The notes under the pieces were generated by a model. It was not told the origin of the DNA. It did no database searches and saw nothing but the letters and a program-made list of their open reading frames with translations. A program made the position numbers and the translations under genes. A DNA stretch of 64,000 bases, taken from positions 2,356,001 to 2,420,000 of the forward strand of contig NZ_QRGB01000001.1 of NCBI RefSeq assembly GCF_003449035.1, in the 5' to 3' direction. Positions within the stretch are counted from its first letter, which is position 1, and each line of letters opens with the position of its first letter. The DNA is from Pedobacter indicus (GTDB taxonomy: Bacteria > Bacteroidota > Bacteroidia > Sphingobacteriales > Sphingobacteriaceae). This document shows positions 58,523-64,000 of this stretch, piece by piece.

Positions 58523-59609
58523 AGAAGTGATTTTTATGGTGCTCACCTTATTTTCAATGACAGCCATTACTTATGCTCAAGATCAAGACAATTCAATACG
58601 AACCATTTATATCAAAGCTATTCCCGGTTTAAAGTACGATGTCGTTAAATTTAATGTTAAACCTGGGGAAAAAGTTAGGATTGTGCTGACGAACAAGGAT
58701 GAAATGAGTCATAATTTATTGATAACAAAACCTGGTGCACGAGAGAAAGTTGTTGAAGCCGCATTGGCATTAGCGGAGAAAGGTCCTGCTATGAATTTTA
58801 TTCCAAAACTGCCTGACGTGTTATGGTCGATTCCAGTAATATCTCCCGATGAATCTAAATCAGTCACTTTTACCGCTCCAAACAAACCGGGTACCTACCC
58901 TTATGTCTGTACCTACCCAGGACACGGTTATATGATGTTTGGAGAGATGCGTGTTATAGAAGAAAAGATCGTACAAGTGGTCGAAAAAAAGAAAGTTCCC
59001 GAGCGGGACACACTTGTTGATGTTCCTCCTCACCCCTATGAAATGAAAGCACCTTACTGGTATCGTGTATTCGTTGAAGGCGCTAGTCCTGCTGCAATCG
59101 CCGTACATTTGCCCGGTGAGATTTCCTATTGTTGGGATGCAGCGGTATGTAAGCTGAGATTCGCTTGGAAAGGTGATTTTATTGACAATTCAGATCTTTG
59201 GAAAGGACATTTTGATGCTTCTGCCAAAGTATTGGGCGATATCTTCTATCGGGACAATACTGAGTATCCACTTTTAATAGGTGAGAATGCAACTGTCCCA
59301 AAGGTTTCTTACAAAGGTTACCGTATAGTAGATCAGTATCCTGAATTTCATTATACGATTAATGACTTAGATGTGTATGAAAGAATTCATCCTAATGAGA
59401 ATGGAACTGGATTTTCCCGGACGTTTAGAATACCTGACATTCGTGAGTCATTATGGTTTGTTGTGAACTTAGAAAACGAAGCCGTTTTTTATGAGGCGAG
59501 TGCAGGCGAGTGGTCTGGCAATCGATTATTATTATCGGCCGATGAAGCTAAAGAATTTACTGTAAAGATGACAAACTTTCATTTGCAATTTCAAAAAAAG
59601 AAGAACTGA
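58497..59609 (+). CDS. Blue (type 1) copper domain protein with a second beta domain
   Basis: About 370 residues from ATG 58497 (signal peptide ends near ITYAQ; an ATG at 58536 is a possible shorter start). Residues about 30-155 are an azurin/plastocyanin-like cupredoxin with ligands His72 (MSHNL), Cys138, His143 and Met147 (C-x4-H-x3-M, as in azurin). Residues about 180-370 form a beta-rich domain (YEMKAPYWYRVFVEG; SRTFRIPDIRESLWFVVNLE) that often accompanies the sorbosone-dehydrogenase-like proteins of this type. It probably takes electrons from the dehydrogenase encoded next, which starts on its stop codon (ATGA overlap). Confidence 0.85.
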   Translation: MHKDFWGYREVIFMVLTLFSMTAITYAQDQDNSIRTIYIKAIPGLKYDVVKFNVKPGEKVRIVLTNKDEMSHNLLITKPGAREKVVEAALALAEKGPAMNFIPKLPDVLWSIPVISPDESKSVTFTAPNKPGTYPYVCTYPGHGYMMFGEMRVIEEKIVQVVEKKKVPERDTLVDVPPHPYEMKAPYWYRVFVEGASPAAIAVHLPGEISYCWDAAVCKLRFAWKGDFIDNSDLWKGHFDASAKVLGDIFYRDNTEYPLLIGENATVPKVSYKGYRIVDQYPEFHYTINDLDVYERIHPNENGTGFSRTFRIPDIRESLWFVVNLENEAVFYEASAGEWSGNRLLLSADEAKEFTVKMTNFHLQFQKKKN

Positions 59610-61153
59610 TGCGACTAAGAGGGTTAATATATACATTAATTTTTTTCTGCCAGTTTGTTTCAGTATATGCACAACAAGCATATCAGATAAAAAATATTAA
59701 AATACCAGAAAATCTCTCTGCACAAGTCGGTGGTATGGATTTTCTTCCTGATGGACGGTTAATCGCTTGTTTTATGCGAGGGGAAATTATGACTTTTGAC
59801 CCCAAATCTGACAAGTGGCAACTTTTCGCAAAAGGCTTACAGGGACCCCTCGGTTTATTAGCAATTGATAATAACGAAGTCTTGGTTATGCAACTTCCTG
59901 AGCTTACGAGAATCAAAGACACTGATGGAGATGGAGTAGCTGATTTATATGAAAATGCAGCGGACGATTTTGGTATCTCCGGTAATTATCACGAGTTTAA
60001 TTATGGACCGGTAAGAGATAGTGTCGGGAACATTTATTTTGCTTTGAACGCTGGCTCATCATCTGGCGGTGCTGGCAATATTCGCACGGTAGTTCGCGGT
60101 AAAGTGAACCCATTGGGCAGAGAGGGTAATGATGGGAGACGCCAAATGTTTTCTGTTGTTCCCTATCGTGGTTGGGTCATGAAACTTTCTCCCGATGGGG
60201 AAGCAACACCATTTGCCTCGGGCTTTAGATCCCCCAATGGCATGGGTGTTGATTTGAATGGAAATATTTTTGTGACCGATAATCAAAGCGATTGGGTGGA
60301 AACAAGCACCTTGTATCATCTAAAGGAAAATCACTTCTACGGTCATCCTGCAAGTCTTGTTTGGAAAAAGGAATGGGAAAATCGCGATCCGTTTAATGCC
60401 TCAATCAGTGAATTAGATAGTATGCGCACCAAGGCAGCGGTGCTGTTTCCTCAGGGAATCATGGCAAATTCACCTTCACAACCTTTAGTAGACGCTAGCG
60501 GCGGAAAGTTCGGTCCGTTTGCCGGTCAGCTCTTTGTAGGCGAAATGAATCGTGACCGAATAGTGCGTGTCATGCTTGAGGAGGTCGCTGGTGAACTCCA
60601 GGGTGCTTGTATCCCATTTATTGACGGTCAAGGACTGAACTTCGGGAATAACCGTTTGGCTTTTGATCACGAGGGTAACTTATGGGTCGGTCAAATTAAA
60701 TTTGGGGGATGGGTAGGCCATTCGGGCATACAAAAGATCGAATACACGGGAAACATGCCAATGGAAATCTTAACAATGAGTCTGACTAAAGAGGGTTTCG
60801 ATCTAACATTCACGCAATCCGTTAATGCTAAAGAAGCCTTAACGCCTGCTAATTACAAAGTACATCATTATAAATATGAATATAAAAAGAAAGCCATTGA
60901 TGAAGGGATTGATGTTTCTACACAGGTCGATTTGAAGGAAGTTGACATAGAAGATATTCAACTGTCGGAAGACAGAAAAAAGGTTTCGTTGAAATTGGCA
61001 GATCTTAAGCCGGGTTATGTATATGAATTGAAACTGGAAAACATCAGAAACTCAGCGGATGTGCCGTTGGCAAATACGCTGATATGCTATACGTTAAATA
61101 ATTTACTAGACTCATCGGCGGAGATTATTAAGAAGCAAGACAAAACGAATTAA
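59609..61153 (+). CDS. Secreted sorbosone/glucose dehydrogenase-like beta-propeller protein
   Basis: 514 residues with a signal peptide ending SVYAQ. Residues about 25-390 are a propeller of the soluble aldose/sorbosone dehydrogenase type: IACFMRGEIMTFDP, DGDGVADLYENAADDF (calcium-binding EF-like), GFRSPNGMGVDLNGNIFVTDNQSDWV and GEMNRDRIVRV. PQQ would be the expected cofactor, though binding residues cannot be confirmed by eye. Residues about 395-500 are a C-terminal Ig-like domain found in similar Bacteroidota proteins. It follows a copper protein that is a likely electron acceptor. Confidence 0.8.
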   Translation: MRLRGLIYTLIFFCQFVSVYAQQAYQIKNIKIPENLSAQVGGMDFLPDGRLIACFMRGEIMTFDPKSDKWQLFAKGLQGPLGLLAIDNNEVLVMQLPELTRIKDTDGDGVADLYENAADDFGISGNYHEFNYGPVRDSVGNIYFALNAGSSSGGAGNIRTVVRGKVNPLGREGNDGRRQMFSVVPYRGWVMKLSPDGEATPFASGFRSPNGMGVDLNGNIFVTDNQSDWVETSTLYHLKENHFYGHPASLVWKKEWENRDPFNASISELDSMRTKAAVLFPQGIMANSPSQPLVDASGGKFGPFAGQLFVGEMNRDRIVRVMLEEVAGELQGACIPFIDGQGLNFGNNRLAFDHEGNLWVGQIKFGGWVGHSGIQKIEYTGNMPMEILTMSLTKEGFDLTFTQSVNAKEALTPANYKVHHYKYEYKKKAIDEGIDVSTQVDLKEVDIEDIQLSEDRKKVSLKLADLKPGYVYELKLENIRNSADVPLANTLICYTLNNLLDSSAEIIKKQDKTN

Positions 61154-61156
61154 AAA

Positions 61157-62083
61157 ATGAGCAAAATAAATCGGAAAGAATTTTTCAAGCAGGGCACCAT
61201 AACTTCACTTGGTTTATTGGCAAGCAATGCTGTGATAGGTGGCACGAACACTTCTGGGGAGAACACGACGAAAATGGACATCGAAACCTATGATCTTATG
61301 GAAGAGGTTTTAAAATATCGGAAGATTGACGGGTATGCTACTTCCAATTTTTCAGAGGAGAATTTAGCTTCACAATTGGATTATGCCAACCGGTTGGGGA
61401 TTGAGAAACTTTTTATTGCCATGCCTATGCTAAGTCGTAAGGAAACTCCAGAAGAATTTAAAAGCTCTAATGACTTGGCTATAAAGGCAATGAAGAAGTT
61501 CCCTGAACGTTTAGTTGGACAACTTAGCATGAATCCTCTTTATAAACAGGCGGCGATGGATGAAATTGATCGTTGTGTAGACCAGGGTTTGCGAGGAACC
61601 CGACTTTACAACCAGGTTAAGATTAACGATCCGGTATACTATCCATTTATAGAAAAGTTTATCGATTTAAAGATGATCATTTTTATGCATGGAGAGGTTC
61701 AGTTAGGTGTTGGAGGGTATAGGATGAAATATGATGCCAACAAAGCATTGACGACATCAACTCCAGATGACTTTGTTGATGTGGCAAAACGTTACCCGGA
61801 GGCAAAATTCCAGTTTGCTCATTTAGGAGGCGGCGGAGATTGGGAGTATATGTGTAAAGCTTTTCAAGATTATCCGAATATCTATGTCGATACGGGTGGG
61901 AGCAATAATGATGAATACATGATAGATTTTGCTTTTGAATGTTTAGGAGAAGATCGGGTCTTCTACGGTTCCGACAGCTCTTATTTCCAAAGTATAGGTC
62001 GCGTATTCGCTTCTAACCTAAGCGATGCTCAAAAAAGAAAGTTATTTTATGAAAATTATCATAAACTGTTAACTGACTATTAA
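61157..62083 (+). CDS. Exported amidohydrolase-fold protein lacking the HxH motif
   Basis: 308 residues. The N-terminus MSKINRKEFFKQGTITSLGLL is an export signal of the Tat-like 'RKxF' type with a single Arg. It has an amidohydrolase_2 frame with MIIFMHGEVQ, FQFAHLGGGGDW and YGSDSSYF (the last matching the family FGSD), but the first-strand HxH reads DGYATSNF, so the N-terminal metal ligands are missing. It is a distant relative of the other amidohydrolase-fold protein at the start of the same operon. It ends the operon, 16 bases from the convergent polymerase gene. Confidence 0.78.
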   Translation: MSKINRKEFFKQGTITSLGLLASNAVIGGTNTSGENTTKMDIETYDLMEEVLKYRKIDGYATSNFSEENLASQLDYANRLGIEKLFIAMPMLSRKETPEEFKSSNDLAIKAMKKFPERLVGQLSMNPLYKQAAMDEIDRCVDQGLRGTRLYNQVKINDPVYYPFIEKFIDLKMIIFMHGEVQLGVGGYRMKYDANKALTTSTPDDFVDVAKRYPEAKFQFAHLGGGGDWEYMCKAFQDYPNIYVDTGGSNNDEYMIDFAFECLGEDRVFYGSDSSYFQSIGRVFASNLSDAQKRKLFYENYHKLLTDY

Positions 62084-62099
62084 TATCACGCTTGTTGCT

Positions 62100-64000
62100 T
62101 TACCTGAAGTTTCGTCCTTTGTAAAATGTATTCGAAGGGATTTCTTCATTCTCTATTTTCGGGTTCAGGCTTGCTATAGCTTGTTTTTGCATCAATTTAC
62201 TCATCAACCTTGTTAAGTCAAAACACTTTTTCACAATCACATGGACGACTTTTCCTTCTCGTTGTACTTTTCCTTCTACCATTAATAGTTTGGCATTTAA
62301 AATCTCTTTCCGATAGGTTTTAAATAATTTTTCAAAAACAACCAGATTTGCAGATCCTGTTTCATCTTCAATGGTGATAAAACATATACCAGCAGCCGTT
62401 GCCGGTCTTTGTCTGACAAGAACCAAGCCTGCAACCTTTACAAACTCCCCGTCTAACACATCTTCATTAATAGCAAGTGTTGATAATACTCGCAACATTT
62501 CTAATTGAGGGCGGACAAAACTCACCGGATGTGCTTTTAAAGAAAGTCCAATTGAAGCATAATCGTGCAGCACGTGTTCACCCGGAGTCATCAAAGGTAA
62601 CTCAACTTGTGCCTCTGATGCACTTTCAGAAGGTTGTCCTTTAAAGAGCGCCTTTGGCATATCTTGCAAGGCTGCAATTTCCCAAAAAGCTTGCCTTCTA
62701 TCCATACCTAACGAACGGAATGCATCAGCATCAGCTAACTTTTCTAAAGCAGCAATGCTTAATCCTATATTCCTTAAAGAATCAATAGTCTTATATTTTT
62801 TTCCCCGAGATGCTATCAATACATCCAACTCTGTTTTTTGTAAGCCTTTGATTTGTCGGAACCCTAAACGAATAGCATAATGCTCTCCTATTTTTTCTTC
62901 CAGACGATTGTTCCATATTGAATAATTGATATCTGGAGGTCGGACCTCTACACCGTGTTTCTGAGCATCGATAACGATTTGTGCAGGTTGATAAAAGCCC
63001 ATTGGCATACTGTTGAGCAGAGCTGTTGCAAAAACATCGGGGTATATACATTTCAACCAGCTTGACACATATACCAACAAAGCAAAGCTCGCGGCGTGGC
63101 TTTCGGGAAAACCATAACTGCCAAAACCCTCTAGTTGTTTAAATATACGTTCAGCAAATTCCTGAGTATAGCCTTTTGCTATCATACCCTGAATTAGTTT
63201 TTCCTTATACCGGTTTACTTGGCCGTTTGATTTAAAAGTTGCCATGCTTCTGCGAAGGCCATCAGCATCATGTGCTGAAAATCCGGCAGCAACAATAGCG
63301 ATTTTCATGGCCTGTTCCTGAAAGAGAGGAACACCTTTGGTTCTTTTTAATATAGGTTCTAATTCAGGCATAGGATAGTCTTCCTCTTCTTCTCCATTGC
63401 GTCTACGTAGATAAGGATGAACCATATCTCCTTGTATGGGACCCGGACGAACAATAGCTACTTCAATCACCAGATCATAAAATTCTTTCGGCTTTAAACG
63501 AGGCAACATAGACATTTGAGCGCGACTTTCAATTTGAAAAACACCCAATGTGTCTGCCTGGCTAATCATCTGATAAACTTCTGGTACATCCTGAGGTATG
63601 TCAGCTAAAGACCATTCTTTGTTGTAATGATCTCTGCATAAATCAAATGCTTTTCTGATACAGGTCAACATACCCAAGGCCAGTACGTCGACTTTCAGAA
63701 AACCTAATTCTTCTATATCATCTTTATTCCATTCTATATTCGTACGTCCGTCCATCCGGGCGTTCAAAATCGGACAAAGGTCAGTCAGCTTTCCCTGCGT
63801 TACCACAAAGCCTCCTGTATGCTGACCTAATTGGCGAGGAAACCCAATCATCTGAGTCGTCAGGTTTAATGTCTTTTGCAGATGTGGGTTATTGGGGTCA
63901 AGCCCTTGCTCCTTTATCATTTTATCGTCAAACCAATCATCGCTATACCGCCATATAGAACTGGACAGACGATTAATGGTATCAACCGATAATCCCATAG
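62100..64000 (-). CDS. dnaE2: Error-prone DNA polymerase III alpha subunit (DnaE2/ImuC), N-terminus outside window
   Basis: 632 residues of the C-terminal part are present; the frame is open to the right edge, so the true start is beyond base 64000. Segments RQLGQHTGGFVVTQG, NIEWNKDDIEELGFLKVDVLALGMLT and SFPESHAASFALLVYVSSWLK-like (FGSYGFPESHAASFALLVY) are diagnostic of the DnaE2/ImuC polymerase, with the catalytic Asp residues of the LKVDVLALG motif. An OB-fold domain (VRQRPATAAGICFITIEDETG) lies near the C-terminus. DnaE2 does mutagenic translesion synthesis after SOS induction, usually with ImuA and ImuB encoded just upstream, which would lie outside this window. Confidence 0.93.
   Translation of the reverse strand, partial: MGLSVDTINRLSSSIWRYSDDWFDDKMIKEQGLDPNNPHLQKTLNLTTQMIGFPRQLGQHTGGFVVTQGKLTDLCPILNARMDGRTNIEWNKDDIEELGFLKVDVLALGMLTCIRKAFDLCRDHYNKEWSLADIPQDVPEVYQMISQADTLGVFQIESRAQMSMLPRLKPKEFYDLVIEVAIVRPGPIQGDMVHPYLRRRNGEEEEDYPMPELEPILKRTKGVPLFQEQAMKIAIVAAGFSAHDADGLRRSMATFKSNGQVNRYKEKLIQGMIAKGYTQEFAERIFKQLEGFGSYGFPESHAASFALLVYVSSWLKCIYPDVFATALLNSMPMGFYQPAQIVIDAQKHGVEVRPPDINYSIWNNRLEEKIGEHYAIRLGFRQIKGLQKTELDVLIASRGKKYKTIDSLRNIGLSIAALEKLADADAFRSLGMDRRQAFWEIAALQDMPKALFKGQPSESASEAQVELPLMTPGEHVLHDYASIGLSLKAHPVSFVRPQLEMLRVLSTLAINEDVLDGEFVKVAGLVLVRQRPATAAGICFITIEDETGSANLVVFEKLFKTYRKEILNAKLLMVEGKVQREGKVVHVIVKKCFDLTRLMSKLMQKQAIASLNPKIENEEIPSNTFYKGRNFR

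Noticed and set aside
1-64000. tRNA, rRNA, insertion sequences, phage genes, restriction or anti-phage systems
   Set aside because: Looked for and not seen; RecBCD is the only defence-related complex, and no transposase or integrase is encoded.

Overview
The window is about 64 kb of chromosome from a Bacteroidota bacterium, most likely a member of the Sphingobacteriaceae (Sphingobacterium/Olivibacter/Pedobacter type). This rests on the moderate GC content, on the many GMC oxidoreductase/'gluconate 2-dehydrogenase subunit 3' pairs, DUF1080, GH92 and Gfo/Idh/MocA proteins, on RemB/Wzi-like outer-membrane barrels, and on several promoters of the Bacteroidota type (TTG, about 20 bases, TAnnTTTG). 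There are no rRNA or tRNA genes, insertion sequences or CRISPR arrays that I can see. Both ends cut through genes: an acyl-CoA synthetase at the left and a DnaE2/ImuC polymerase at the right.

Left part (1-9973): housekeeping and stress genes on the plus strand (acyl-CoA ligase, S9 peptidase, SpmA/SpmB-like membrane protein, methylglyoxal synthase, OsmC, pantothenate kinase), an AraC regulator on the minus strand, and a divergent copper P-type ATPase. 9991-20390: a minus-strand sugar-oxidation region. It holds a FGE-like protein, a Gfo/Idh/MocA oxidoreductase, ApbE, a TIM-barrel isomerase/lyase, an MFS permease and a GMC dehydrogenase with its Tat-lipoprotein small subunit, preceded by a GH92 mannosidase with its own promoter. 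Together this resembles a periplasmic 3-keto-glycoside pathway. 20811-32091: a lone receiver protein, a LEA-type lipoprotein, a complete osmC-recD-recC-recB operon and an M23 peptidase. 32307-35484: two convergent, homologous RemB/Wzi-like barrel genes.

36024-45660 is the most interesting block. A hybrid histidine kinase, a second cytosolic kinase and a NarL-type regulator are followed by a five-gene locus. Its products look like a small pilin-like protein, a major pilin-like protein, a PapD-like periplasmic chaperone, a two-domain adhesin-like protein whose C-terminal half resembles the pilin, and a 945-residue outer-membrane barrel with N- and C-terminal beta-sandwich domains. I read this as a chaperone-usher-like fibre system in a phylum better known for lipoprotein-based (type V) pili.

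45705-62083: proBA, a DUF1080 protein, a glycine-zipper lipoprotein, an amidohydrolase, a FlaA1/PglF-type nucleotide-sugar dehydratase, a second GMC/small-subunit pair, an SDR, a PglD/NeuD-like acetyltransferase and a membrane-anchored EEP phosphatase. Then comes a plus-strand operon of two unusual amidohydrolase-fold proteins, a blue-copper protein and a sorbosone-dehydrogenase-like propeller.

A second notable feature is a 79-bp unit present twice (20573-20651 and 48282-48360, one mismatch). On the minus strand each copy has a TTG-N20-TATATTTG promoter and ends in a hairpin plus U-tract, so each looks like a gene for a roughly 70-nt small RNA.
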